The position numbers and the translations under genes were made by a program. From Symsagittifera roscoffensis (Eukaryota; Xenacoelomorpha; Acoela; Convolutidae): a stretch of DNA of 64,000 bases. Numbering within the stretch: the first letter of the stretch is position 1; each line of letters opens with the position of its first letter. Under the pieces are notes generated by a model that saw only the letters and a program-made list of their open reading frames with translations, was not told the DNA's origin and ran no database searches. Shown piece by piece: positions 12,063-21,628 of the stretch. The stretch is taken from contig NC_087070.1 in NCBI RefSeq assembly GCF_963678635.1, positions 6,174,539 through 6,238,538 on the forward strand. The letters are read 5' to 3'.

Positions 12063-12850
12063 GATGAAATTAGAACTGATACCGTCTGATTATTTTGATA
12101 AAAAATGTAAATGTCTTCCTCAAGTTTCCCTTGTGCTACAGTAAACTATTTAAGCAAAAATACAACTTTTGGGATAAATATCCATCACTTTTGTGGAAAA
12201 ATAGTCATTTTTTCATGATTTTCTGTAGAAATTCTCTATGTTTTAAGTTACTCCTGCTTTCTGCTTAATGCAGGTTTTCGCTATTGAACACACTTTGCAA
12301 GAAAATTTAGTCAGAACTGTAGAATTTAGGAGGAAAATATTATCAATTGAACGAACAATTTGCTGGCAAAGATGAAATTAGAACTGATACCGTCTGATTA
12401 TTACGATAAAAATTGTAAATGTCTTCCTCAATTTTCCCTTGTTAGGTGCTACAGTAAACTATTTAAGCAAAAATACAACTTATGGGATCAACAACTATCA
12501 CATCACTTTTCTGGAAAAATAGTCATTTTTTTATTATTTTCTCTTGAAATGCTCTATGTTTTAAGGTTTTTCTTGCTTTCTGCTTAATGCATGTTTTCGC
12601 TATTGAACACACTTTGCAAGAAAATTTAGTCAGAACTAGAGACTTTAGGAGGAAAATAGTATCAATTGAACAAACAATTTACTGGTAAAGATGAAATTAG
12701 AACTGACACCGTCTCATTATTACGATAAAATTTGTAAATGTCTTCCTCAAGGTTCCCTTGATAGGTGCTACAGTAAATTATTTCAGCAAAGTTACAATTT
12801 TTGGGTCAATAACTCTCACTTTTCTTGCAAAATAAATATTAAATAGCTTT
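12063..12850. repeat. Internal tandem repeat, 308-319-bp period (left arm)
   Basis: The landmark GATGAAATTAGAACTGA occurs at 12063, 12371 and 12690, with the intervening sequence conserved (CAAGTTTCCCTTG, CACACTTTGCAAGAAAATTTA). A partial copy precedes it from about 11.9 kb. The right arm has the mirror image at 23.93-24.69 kb, so the repeat predates the arms' divergence. Confidence 0.85.
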
Positions 12851-12999
12851 TTTTCTTATTTAAAAGGGAAGTTTTCTCAAAAATATCGAAATGAGAAAGA
12901 ATCGGTGCTGATTAAAACATTCAAAAAAATATGTAAAAAATGAGAATATAAATGTGTTTTTACAATTTATGAACAAATTAGGAGCAGCTCTTTTAGTTA

Positions 13000-14005
13000 T
13001 ATTCTGAAAACCTCCGGAAATTGGCAAGGGAACCTAGTTCCTAACATCTACAATATCTAAAAATTTCTAAAAGAGCGCGTCTCAAAAAATTGATTTAGCA
13101 AAAGAAATCAAGGTGCAAACTGGAACAATTGTGTAATTTTCGGATTTTTATTAAGCAAAAGAAAACTCTATATAGTTAAAAAAATAAAGAAATGTAGTTC
13201 TTGAAAGCTGTTTTTGCTTTATGCTTCAGTTATCTTCTTCCAAAAGATGTCGGATTGAGTTTACTTTACAAAAACTATCCTCAAAACATCTGATTTTTCA
13301 TAAAAAGTTACCTTATATATATCAAAGGATAACAAACTTTTCTAATGAATTTCACATAAATACCAATCTTTGACACTTTTTATGTCGGAGTTTTTATCAA
13401 AATATGGTTTATAAGCTAAAATTTAGTAAAATTATCTCAAAACTCGTAATTAATTGAATTGAGTTTCTATCTCATTTTCTCAGTTTCTGCTTCATCTTCT
13501 ATCTATCAAATTAATCCCATTTTAACAAAAAATTTTATTTGAAAATTGAACTTTTGATGAAAAAATGTATCTTCTCAACGAACGCTCAACAATCTGAAGC
13601 TGAATTAAAACCATGAATCTTTTGCTAAACGTCTTTAGAACATTTTCTCTACTTGATAATTTTATATTGCTGTTTCAACTCTGAATTTCTGTTGAAGTAA
13701 ATTTTTGGTTGAGAAAGATGTATATTATTATCTTGAAATTTTCAAATGTTAGCAGAAGATATATTTTCCAGGACAGCTATCAATTTTTTTTCTGAATCGT
13801 AGAAAAAAAAGCAAAAGAAAACCATAATTCTTAGTAAATCAATCCCCAATATCTGCTACGCACTATTCTATGATTACTCTTACAAGCACTAAGCAAGGAA
13901 AACTTTAAATTGGTTACTAGGTAAAACCTTTCAACAAATCAATGTTTTATAAATATCCAATTTTTTATAGTATTCCAACAAATACTTAAGCACTCCTTAG
14001 CGTAT
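13000..14005. other. Arm sequence without a recognised gene
   Basis: AT-rich inverted-repeat sequence, mirrored at 22.70-23.76 kb. No frame is maintained in both arms. Confidence 0.5.
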
Positions 14006-14188
14006 GTGATTCACTTTTACTACAAATTTATCGCAACAAAATCCCCGCAAGCTGGCAACCCTTGGAGTTTTACAGTAGACGGAAGATTTTCGGATCGATT
14101 TCCATTGAAAGTTTCAAGACAATTTGAACTCGGTTGTTGCTGGTTTTATCATCAATCAGAACTTTTGAATATGACAAAACAAGAATAA
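14006..14188 (+). CDS. Small ORF in the left arm, broken in the right arm
   Basis: 60 codons, unrecognised, including KSPQAGNPWSFTVDGRF and a GCCWFYHQ stretch. Local base composition is less AT-rich than its surroundings. In the mirror copy (about 22.51-22.70 kb, minus) one extra T and an in-frame stop break the frame. This may be an exon remnant of an arm-borne gene rather than a complete gene. Confidence 0.3.
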   Translation: MIHFYYKFIATKSPQAGNPWSFTVDGRFSDRFPLKVSRQFELGCCWFYHQSELLNMTKQE

Positions 14189-14344
14189 TGACAATAAAAC
14201 TGTAAATTTCATATTGGAATCTTTTCAAATTTAGTGTATAGTCTTTTCAGATTCAGTAAAAAATTATTATTCAAAGTATTTTCTACTATGTTTTTATTAA
14301 AAACATATCAATTTTACCTTCTCTTGTAGTGTGTTTTGAGACTG

Positions 14345-14545
14345 CTGAGCACATAGTTTAACATTATATTGACAATGCTTCTTCTTGAAAAGATTAGTGA
14401 GTTTCTCGCTGCTATATGTATAAAAGTTACAATTGGAACACTTTAAAACGTCACAGCGCTTTCGATGTCTTGATGCGTGTAAACGAGTGTATTCTCTTCC
14501 ACATCAAGACATGCAATTTTTTCGTTTCTATTCAATAAGCAAAGA
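14345..14545 (-). pseudogene. Decayed left-arm copy of the C2H2 zinc-finger gene
   Basis: This is the mirror of the finger gene at 22146-22394. Nucleotide similarity runs throughout, but small indels shift the frame around the first finger and a stop follows soon after. The codons for the second finger (CSNCNFYTYSS) are still legible in another frame. Confidence 0.65.
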
Positions 14546-14926
14546 AACAAGTTGAAAATAAATGGGAGATTCAGAAAATCCCAAATTTTTAGAAAGGAAA
14601 AGTTGAATAAACTCAAAAAATGAATAAAATTGAATAAAAAAAGCAAATTTCTTAACCAATTGCTTTTAACGTGAAAGAAAATTTGAATGGATTTACTATT
14701 TATTCTAGCTGAATTTAAATTTATCCCATCTAACCATGGAGTTTTCAAAAGTTTTGCTATCAACCAATTAGAGTCCAGCATTAATTATACTGAAATTTTT
14801 ATCTTTTCTGATATCAACCAGTCAGAATCGACTTTCAATGTTCATGGAATTTTCGATAAAATTTATGTCAACCAACCAAAACGGAGTTCTACTTCTCATG
14901 GATTTTTCATCAATTTTGATATCGTT

Positions 14927-15142
14927 TGTAGATATCAAGGATTTCTTCACAGGTAGTATTTGTGGTAGTAACCAGTCAGAATGAAGTATTCACAGATTTT
15001 AAAATACTTTGTAGATCAGAACCAAACTATGTTTATGAAATTGCCAATCAATCAATTTCCCAATCAATTGAAATGTTCTAACATGACTAACTAACATATA
15101 CAATTGACACCAAAGTGAGATGAATGAGATTTCTTGTCTTGT
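14927..15142. other. Inner edge of the left arm to the first core gene
   Basis: Unique sequence with no gene. Just inside the left arm edge are several CAGTCAGAAT or CCAATTAGAG variants of the CCAATCAGA motif (14.76-14.98 kb) that clusters upstream of the 20.1-20.6-kb gene. Confidence 0.4.
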
Positions 15143-15750
15143 TTATATTGTTTTTTCGATGCTCAATTCAAATTTTGAAATTTCAATCAAAATTTTTTCG
15201 ATTTGTTCTATTTCTAACCAGTGAAAAAAGAAATTACTAAAACATTTATTTTTGTTGTTTTCTTTCTGGTATATTGTAATATAAACAACCGGAAGTTTTT
15301 GAAATTTGGATAGTCGATTAAAAGATAATCTGGCAAATCTAGATTTTGCATTTGTATCAAATTCAAAACAGTAATCGAAATGATGTTCCTTATCTGCAAT
15401 ATTTGTTTCGTAGACTCTCCCATTCTTTTGTTTTTTACTGATCGACCACTCAATTTGAGTTAGTTCTTCTAAATGAAAACATTGTTAATAAATCTGGCAG
15501 TACTTTTTTTTCTGAAATCTCCTCGCCATCTTTTTAAGAGAATTAATGAAGTTTCTGTGTTTTTATACAAGTTAAACCTATTACAATCTCCATCAATGTC
15601 ATCTGTCTGCCACTCTTTTTGTTTTTTGTAGTAGTTCAACCTTAAAATCTGATAAACATTCATTTCAGACACTGAAAACGCTTTTGTTAGAAACATATTT
15701 CTTACTGAAATTAACAAAGAAACTTGAAAAAACTCGAATTGTTGAACCAT
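15143..15750 (-). CDS. Element protein family member 1, 190 aa if a 35-nt intron is removed
   Basis: Exon 1 (15750-15504) begins MVQQFEFFQVSLL and would stop at TAG then TAA. If the 35 nt at 15503-15469 (GTACTG...TTTAG) are removed, the frame enters a further 108-codon open stretch ending in TAA at 15143. The second part has no in-frame ATG near its start, which argues that it is a second exon. It reads HFDYCFEFD...RLSKFQKL, then PVVYITIYQKEN...EIEQIEKIL. This is a strand-strand-helix pattern also seen in the genes at 16.2-16.7 and 17.7-18.3 kb and loosely like PC4-type single-strand-DNA-binding domains. The alternative to an intron is a frameshift mutation. Confidence 0.6.
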
Positions 15751-16185
15751 TTTTACTTATTTTGTAATCAAAATAAAGAGTTTTTCCCTTATTTAGAGAC
15801 TGAATTGTATTAAGTAGATTCATGTAGCCAATCAAAACCTCAAATTAGGGCAATTGAAAACAACCAATGAAAGTCAGAATTTCGAACAATAATGATAATG
15901 TTACAACTAACTATAAATTTTGTTTGTAATTTTGTTCAAATAAGACAAATTTTACTTGACTTTTGATAAACGCAGTAATCAAATAAATTTTTCTGTAATT
16001 TTCTAAACAAATACTGGAAAATCTATTGATAATTGGCTCGTGTTTTATGTCAATATTGATTAAATTTTTATGTTTTGTCTCACTTTTCCTCAGTTATCCC
16101 AGCTCTTAATGTACACTTCAGTGACAAAAGATAGTTTTGAACCAACAATATTTCAATTAACCGACATACAAAACATCACAAAGCA

Positions 16186-16725
16186 TTACTGAGGCTTAAA
16201 ATTATCAACAAACATAAAGTCTCCCAAAATTTGGGACAGTTCTTTGAATTCGTTCAATGTATAGTTGACATAGGCAACTCGTTTCATTGCTTCATTCTCT
16301 TTTGCGGTAAAGAGTCGAATCTGAATGTAGGGTGGCTTGTTCACACTGTACTTCTTGATTGTGACACACACCCTCCTCATTATGTATATTGATATTTCAT
16401 ATACTCTATTACAGTTCTCCAGCTCCTGATCCATAGTTGATTCTTTGCCAGATTTGGCTTCATACATAGGTACGAGTCCAAAGTTTTCAGCATCGTGAAT
16501 AACAGTATTCCGGATTGTCGATAATGCTTCACCTTCTTTTTCACTAAGATAGACTTGTTGGGACTTTTCAAATTGTCACAAATCGTTAATTTTTAATAGT
16601 TGAAAGCAAGGCTCAAAATAAAATTTCCCCTTGTAGGATTTTTGGAACCAAACAAATCTCCCAAATCTTGTTTGATTTTTTGAGAACTCAATATAATTGG
16701 GACTAGTGTCTTTTCTTGAGTACAT
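16186..16725 (-). CDS. Element protein family member 2 (PC4-like?), 167 aa if a 36-nt intron is removed
   Basis: From ATG at 16725 the frame is open for 180 codons to TAA except for one TGA at codon 50. Removing 16579-16544 (GTGACA...TCTTAG, 36 nt) takes out the TGA and keeps phase. The C-terminal half reads VCVTIKKY, KPPYIQIRLF, KRVAYVNYTLNEFKEL. Strands followed by a helix with aromatic and Leu spacing resemble the PC4/p15 fold (known members bind single-stranded DNA). The N-terminal half has FGRFVWFQKSYKGKFYF, possibly a second such module. It is divergent to the 16942 gene, with a TATA-like ATATATAG at about 16.82 kb on its side. Readthrough of TGA is the alternative. Confidence 0.6.
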
Positions 16726-16820
16726 TTTTGAAGAACAGACTGATCAGATGTAGAGAAATGAGAAAAATGATTTTGAGATTAAATGAAAATGGAAGTAAGA
16801 AGTATGACTCATCATGATTT

Positions 16821-16830
16821 CTATATATGG
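16821..16830 (-). promoter_or_regulatory. TATA-like box for the minus-strand gene starting at 16725
   Basis: CTATATATGG on the plus strand (CCATATATAG on the minus) lies about 95 bp upstream of the minus-strand start codon, in the 216-bp divergent gap. Confidence 0.45.
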
Positions 16831-16897
16831 AAGTTATACCAAATGAGGAATGTTTTGTATGAAGTTTACATATACCGAAACCAAGTAGGCGTTACTT

Positions 16898-16907
16898 CTC
16901 CTATATA
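16898..16907 (+). promoter_or_regulatory. TATA box for the plus-strand gene starting at 16942
   Basis: CCTATATAAATCC lies about 40 bp upstream of the ATG, which leaves room for a transcription start and a short leader. Confidence 0.55.
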
Positions 16908-16941
16908 AATCCACAATTCTCAGAAAATATCATTCTTCCCA

Positions 16942-17534
16942 ATGGCTGCTGCTATGTGTCAAGCTCTTCCCAGATTTTATTCAGATTATTGTAAGAAATC
17001 GCTATTTATTTCCGTTACCAGTGATTTTTACGAAAAATACATAGTAACACATGATTATTGTATCTCTACCCACAACTCTTCATGTTATTTGGAAAATTGT
17101 AAGTTCCATTTGGTTTTAATAGGAATAACTCTTAGCCAAATTTTTCAGAGATTAGATAAATATGTTTATATACACAAGAAATTGACTGTCTTTACACTTT
17201 GTTCAAACACAGATTCTATTCAAGTTTTGTTACGTCAAGCGGAGAAAAGTTCAATCAGCTTGAACGAGCAGTTCAACATAACTTACGATGGAAAGGAGAC
17301 AAAAAGATGCCTAGTATTGCAAAGAAAAGACTAATTCGGAAAAAATTCAAGAGACATTATTTATGTTCCAACCAGAAACTGGCTTCCACACAAACTCTTG
17401 GTTCAACGTTTCTGGATAGAAATCGAAAAGTTCAAAACTCAAAATATGAATCTGATTTGTTTAAGATTATTGATTGCTTTATTGATTGTCATGGTTCTGT
17501 GCATAGTGATTATGTAAGCTTTGTGATAAAATAA
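16942..17534 (+). CDS. Element protein family member 3, 185 aa if a 35-nt intron is removed
   Basis: The first frame starts MAAAMCQALPRFYSDY and stops at 17334. An overlapping frame runs on to TAA at 17534. Removing 17224-17258 (GTTTTG...AATCAG, 35 nt) joins them exactly on a codon boundary: 94 codons, then 91 more beginning LERAVQHNLRWKGDKK. The product is 185 residues, the size of its neighbours, with a very basic stretch (KKRLIRKKFKRH) after the junction. I do not recognise it. A TATA box lies 40 bp upstream. The splice is inferred; two separate overlapping genes or a frameshift are the alternatives. Confidence 0.58.
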
Positions 17535-17686
17535 TCAATTGTTTTCAAATGTGCTCTTAAAAGTTTAAACTGTTAAATTTTTAAAAACTAAGCTTTGGTT
17601 CAGGAACACTTTATTCAAATGAAAAAAAAGTAATTTAAAATTCAATGGGAAACTTAAAAAAATGTGTCAAAAAGTAAAAAAAAGAG

Positions 17687-18265
17687 TTAATTTTCGAGTT
17701 CCTTGTCACTTTCTTCTTCATGTGCCACACCATGTTTTCTTCTAAACAGAGCTAAGTTATGAAGTTGAACCTTCAGCTTTTCTTTCTTGTACCTTCTATC
17801 ACGAATTGTTTCAATTTTTTGCCAATCATATATGGAAATTCTTAAGGGACTGAAACACTTCTTCGGATCTCTGTAGAAGATGTCAAATTCAACCATTTTT
17901 TCAAAAACAGTCATTTGTAGTAAATGTTCATTTGTAAGCAAATGAAAACTATTTCCGTATCCCAGATCCACAACTTCATCAAAATATTTTTCATTTGAAT
18001 CATATGAAAACCCGTACTGTTTTCTCGAAGGTGACTTAGACATAGTCGATTCTTTTCTAAATTCTCTAACTCTTTTACTCTTGAGTTCTCTCCATTCCGA
18101 AAGATCTATGATAATTTGCTCACTAGCTTGGGAGATTTTTTTAATTTTGAGAATCTTGACAGTTTCGGTGCCAATTTCAAACTGGATGCAGTAACTCGCC
18201 CGTTCTATTATGATTGATTTCAAAGTTTGAGATAGATTTCCGTTTCTTCTAAAAAATTTTCTCAT
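17687..18265 (-). CDS. Element protein family member 4 (two PC4-like modules?), 192 aa
   Basis: An uninterrupted frame ending in TAA. ATG at 18265 (MRKFFRRNGN) is preferred because the further in-frame 65 codons upstream (to 18460) come from a ~120-bp tandem DNA repeat that would encode MRNSAKSTA twice. Module 1 reads ASYCIQFEIG, VKILKIKKI, IIIDLSEWREL. Module 2 reads MVEFDIFYRD, LRISIYDWQKIETI. Both are strands followed by a helix with Trp, the same pattern as the genes at 15.1 and 16.2 kb. The C-terminus is basic then acidic. It runs convergently with the 16942-17534 gene, 152 bp apart. Function is unknown; single-strand-DNA binding is a guess. Confidence 0.65.
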   Translation of the reverse strand: MRKFFRRNGNLSQTLKSIIIERASYCIQFEIGTETVKILKIKKISQASEQIIIDLSEWRELKSKRVREFRKESTMSKSPSRKQYGFSYDSNEKYFDEVVDLGYGNSFHLLTNEHLLQMTVFEKMVEFDIFYRDPKKCFSPLRISIYDWQKIETIRDRRYKKEKLKVQLHNLALFRRKHGVAHEEESDKELEN

Positions 18266-18500
18266 GTTGGTAAAATGAACTGAACTGTAGCAGATTTTCA
18301 AATAAAATGAAATATAATTTTTTTCAGCTGTAGACTTTGCTGAATTTCTCATAAAAACTGAACTCCAAAAATTTTGCAACACTTGATTGACTTTTAATGA
18401 GATTTTCAAAAGAAACGAAATATAATTTTTTTTAGCTGTAGATTTTGCTGAATTTCTCATAAAAAACTGAACTCGAAAAATTTTGCAACAATTGGTTGAA
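18250..18500. repeat. Tandem duplication of about 120 bp
   Basis: AACTGAACTCCAAAAATTTTGCAACA and its upstream sequence at 18.30-18.38 kb recur at 18.42-18.49 kb with few changes. The repeat extends the minus-strand frame of the adjacent gene but is unlikely to be coding. Confidence 0.65.
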
Positions 18501-18657
18501 TTATTTTTGAAGGATTTCGTACAATAAGAATTTTTTGTTGACTAAAATTTTTTAAAAGAGAAGAATTTACTTGAAAATTTTTCCTATTATTTACAACCTT
18601 GGTTGCGTATTCATTATTTAGATTTAAAAAAACTAGCAAAATAAATAAAATCCACAA
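18457..18657 (-). CDS. Possible small secreted/membrane ORF, 66 aa
   Basis: MWILFILLVFLNLNNEYA looks like a signal peptide, followed by a Lys/Asn-rich tail. It ends inside the 120-bp tandem repeat. It could be real, a first exon, or chance in AT-rich DNA. Confidence 0.25.
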   Translation of the reverse strand: MWILFILLVFLNLNNEYATKVVNNRKNFQVNSSLLKNFSQQKILIVRNPSKIIQPIVAKFFEFSFL

Positions 18658-19504
18658 ATTTTTTTCATCAATGTCATCACCTTAAGAGTGAGTTCTGGAG
18701 TTCTGATTGGTTAAATTTTAGTGATTATTTCCAGAATTTAGAAGATTGAGGAAAAAGTAGATGTTAATAAGTAATGACTTCTTATAAAATTCAAGGATTT
18801 AATCTGTAGATTCTAAAAATTAGAAGATTCTAGAACTTAATGAATCATGACGTCAATTTCTCTGGAGGAAGTATTCCACAGCTTTTACTGTTCTATAAAG
18901 GTTGAAGTGTAATGACGTCTTTTTCTCAGGTGGAATTACCTTTTTAATACCGAAATAATTAAAAAGACACCTTCTTAGCTCTGTAGAAGAATCATGTCAG
19001 ACCCTCTGAATGGCTTTTTCAAATAATTTTTCTTATGATAATTCAATATTTGTTACAAGAATTTTGTCAAAAATAAGTTTTTTCCAGCCTGAACCGTTTT
19101 AACATATAAATGTATTTAATTTTTTTACGTGTACCAAAAATTCTCTCAAGAGTTTTTGCAAAATGCAACAAATCTAAGAATTTTTGTGGTAAAATGCACG
19201 TTTTTTCTCGGTTTTTCAAAAACTATGTAAAATTTTAACTTTATTTCTTAAATGATAAGACAAAAACTTAAAACTTTGATGCAAAAAGCATGTTTACTTA
19301 TTGCTTAGAAAACTTCTATATTGATGACTTTCATTGCTATTCCCTATGTTATTACCTTGGTATCTGATCAACAAACATGCAAAAATTAGTTTTCTGCAGG
19401 ATTAAATTTTGAATAAAAATTTCATAAAGATTAATAATTAACTGTGCAAGAAAAATTGTAATGAATTATTTCGGCAAGATGGGACAAAAGGTTCCCTTTT
19501 TTTG
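18658..19504. other. Core spacer, no gene seen
   Basis: AT-rich with many stops. A CTGATTGGTTAA motif (inverted CCAAT type) lies near 18.70 kb. Nothing else is supported. Confidence 0.45.
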
Positions 19505-19870
19505 AAGCGTATGCGAAAAGTGTTTCACTTTTTTTTTTCAAATGCGAAAATTGTTTCAATTTTTTTGACAAAATGCGAAAAGTGTTTCAATTTTTTTGAC
19601 AAGATGCGAAAAGTGTTTCTCTTTTTTCCTAAAAATGGAAAAATTGTTTTTCATTTTTTTTGACAAAATGCAAAGAGTGTTTCACCTTTTTCGATATAAT
19701 GCGAAAAGTGTTTCAATTTTTTTTGACAAGATGCGAAAATTGTTTCAATTTTTTCGACAAAATGCAGAAAGTGTTTTACTTTTTTCGACAAAATGGGATA
19801 AGTGTTTTACTTTTTTTTCGATAAAATGCGAAAAGTGTTTCAATTTTTTCTAAAAAGTGCTAAAAGTGTG
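19505..19870. repeat. Minisatellite, about 36-40-bp units, roughly nine to ten copies
   Basis: Units of the form ATGCGAAAAGTGTTTCA followed by a T run and GACAA are iterated with small variation. The 85-codon plus frame over it (19596-19853) is a translation of the repeat and not a gene. Confidence 0.88.
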
Positions 19871-20124
19871 TACAAGATGAAAAAACCTTTAAGTAACTTT
19901 TAACTTGTGTACAATTTTTCTAGTGCTTTTCCGAATATGTGTGCAAAAATTATTCGAGTTTCTTAACATATGTGCGAGTTCACTGCACTAAATTAGGTTT
20001 TAATTGTTTTTCATTGGCTTACGCTGAACCTCTCATCTATTCTCAAAATTAAAATGAAATTGAAGAAATTAATTAATTACAAAGAACAAAAATAATACCA
20101 AACAACAATTATTTACAAAAACTT
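19871..20124. other. Spacer 3' of the acidic protein gene
   Basis: AT-rich sequence between the minisatellite and the stop of the next minus-strand gene. No feature is recognised. Confidence 0.4.
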
Positions 20125-20556
20125 TTAATCAAAGAGCTGTCGAGCAGCAGAAGAGTTTTGCAGGTTCTCTATAGAACGCAGAGCTGGACGAGGTTCCATT
20201 GCTGGTGGTTGCTGTGGAGCTGGAGGTGTCATTGTTTCTGAGTAACCTTCATCTTCATCTATTGTGATGGGGTTTTCGGCTGATCCTGCCTCCTCCCAAG
20301 GAAATACGAAGTTGTCGACTGGTTGAGCTACAAATCTTGAGTCAGGAATCTCGGGGTAATTCATGCCCACATGATCAGAAACTTCCTCCATCATTTGCAT
20401 TTCTCCAAGTTGGTTCTCTGTCATGGGAACTTGTGTCATATGATGTTTGTTGAAGTCCCTTCGCATCACTTCCACCATGTGCCAGACTAGATCAGCTGAA
20501 AATTCTACAGAGTACATGAGGTTGCTGTTTTGTACTGAGAAGATCATTTTGAGCAA
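20125..20556 (-). CDS. Acidic, Pro-rich 143-aa protein with SUMO-interaction-like and cyclin-docking-like motifs
   Basis: A single open frame, ATG at 20556, TAA stop, with clearly less AT-rich codons than its surroundings. Residues 1-60 look globular and Met-rich. Residues 96-103 (PITIDEDE) fit the class of SUMO-interacting motif with a hydrophobic core followed by acids. Residues 111-124 are Pro-rich (PPAPQQPPAMEPRP). The C-terminus ends ARQLFD, which contains an RxLF form of the cyclin-binding RxL motif. Such short motifs are common in regulatory proteins of DNA viruses and virus-like elements, but they also arise by chance. CCAAT boxes lie 150-340 bp upstream. No family is recognised, and there is no sign of decay. 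Confidence 0.7.
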   Translation of the reverse strand: MLKMIFSVQNSNLMYSVEFSADLVWHMVEVMRRDFNKHHMTQVPMTENQLGEMQMMEEVSDHVGMNYPEIPDSRFVAQPVDNFVFPWEEAGSAENPITIDEDEGYSETMTPPAPQQPPAMEPRPALRSIENLQNSSAARQLFD

Positions 20557-20712
20557 TAATTTGAGTACAAGAGTAAAAACAAGAAAGAGCCGAGAGAGGG
20601 GGTAGCTGACGGAAGATAAGTTGAAATTAAGGTATTTAGAGCTGAGAGAGGAAACTAAAATTATTTTTAGTTAAGAGAGAAGGGTACCTTCAGCTCGAAT
20701 GTGTGGGTTTGA

Positions 20713-20890
20713 CCAATCAGAACTGATTTTCTTTATTTGGAATGTAGTCGTATCCAATCAGATTTCAGCTTCCTATTATGGTGTTCTTGGATAAAAGTCG
20801 TGACCAATCAGAAACAAAGCTCCATTTTGGATATTGTCGTTTCCACTCAAAAAAATGTTCGTTTTTGTTCTAGTTGTCGTATTCAATCAG
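20713..20890 (-). promoter_or_regulatory. CCAAT-box array upstream of the acidic protein gene
   Basis: CCAATCAG occurs at 20713-20720, 20754-20761 and 20804-20811, with a degenerate TTCAATCAG at about 20882-20890. Most are preceded by a TCGT a few bases earlier, and spacing is about 41-80 bp. CCAATCAG is the NF-Y/CCAAT-box core. On the minus strand it reads CTGATTGG, 150-340 bp upstream of the ATG. A TAAATA sequence lies nearer the start, at about 20.63 kb. Similar motifs recur at 15.83, 18.69 and 21.85-21.92 kb. Confidence 0.5.
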
Positions 20891-21088
20891 AGAAATGTTT
20901 AAGGACTTAAATCTTCCAAATAAGTAAAAATATACACAAAGTCAATTGCAGCAATAATTGACCAAATGTTGTTTGCCTTAAAAATAAGAAATTTTGCTGA
21001 TATAAGTAACAAAAGAATAGCAAACAAGTAGCATCTCTACAATTTTTTTCATCAATTTTTGTATTTAATCAATGGGAAATTCTTGATT

Positions 21089-21628
21089 TTAAAGTAGATA
21101 GTCAAGTTCTTTGATTTTGATGTAAATTTGGGAGGATAACTCAAATTTGATGCATTTTTCCGAGCAAATCTCTGGAAATCTGATTCCAAACCGAGTCAAG
21201 CAGGATTTTGAACTTTGAAAATCCTTAAAGAAATGAAGGAATAAAGAATTTTGCAGGGGAGGTTTTACAAATTTGGGTATTGGGTAGGGGATAAAAAGAC
21301 TTTTTGATATATTATCGTACGACTTTTTGATTATTTTCAAATTCTCGAAAATAAACAAAAATTTTTTCCTTGTGAGGTGTAATTCAACCGTAATTTTGAA
21401 GCTTTGACACGCAATATGTGGATCTCAAGTAAACTCTTTGATTGAGTAAGTTTCTCTGAAGAGACCTTTACTTAGTCGGAGAATTCTATTTTGCACAAAA
21501 TAAACGTCCAGAAAATTGTGAAAAAAGTAAGATTCAACATCGGTTTCATCAAAAAGAAAATCAATTGGAATTTTTCCTTTTTTCTTGTAAAGTAACTCGA
21601 GAAAATTCAGATGTTTTTTGATAGACAT
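21089..21628 (-). CDS. Element protein family member 5, 168 aa if a 33-nt intron is removed
   Basis: ATG at 21628 opens MSIKKHLNFLELLYKKKGK. The frame is open for 180 codons to TAA except for one TGA at codon 68. Removing 21434-21402 (GTTTAC...TCAAAG, 33 nt) keeps phase and drops the TGA. The acceptor is weaker than in the other three candidate introns, and a 66-nt variant ending CACAAG also keeps phase. After the junction come FKITVELHL...KFLFIFENLKIIKK and, at the end, CIKFELSSQIYIKIKELDYLL-type strand segments. The product is the same size as the other core genes. TGA readthrough or a nonsense mutation are alternatives. Confidence 0.5.

Larger units (their letters stand above)
10344..14926. 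repeat. Left terminal inverted repeat (about 4.6 kb)
   Basis: It is the inverted match of 21764-25709 with a few percent divergence, traced in order through landmarks such as CCCGCAAGCTGGCAACCCTTGG at 14.05 kb and its complement at 22.64 kb. It is about 0.64 kb longer than the right arm, mainly because of a ~0.8-kb segment (11.26-12.06 kb) missing from the right arm. Confidence 0.9.

Noticed and set aside
19596-19853. 85-codon frame rich in Phe and Lys
   Set aside because: A translation of the minisatellite units; repeat period and T runs explain it fully.
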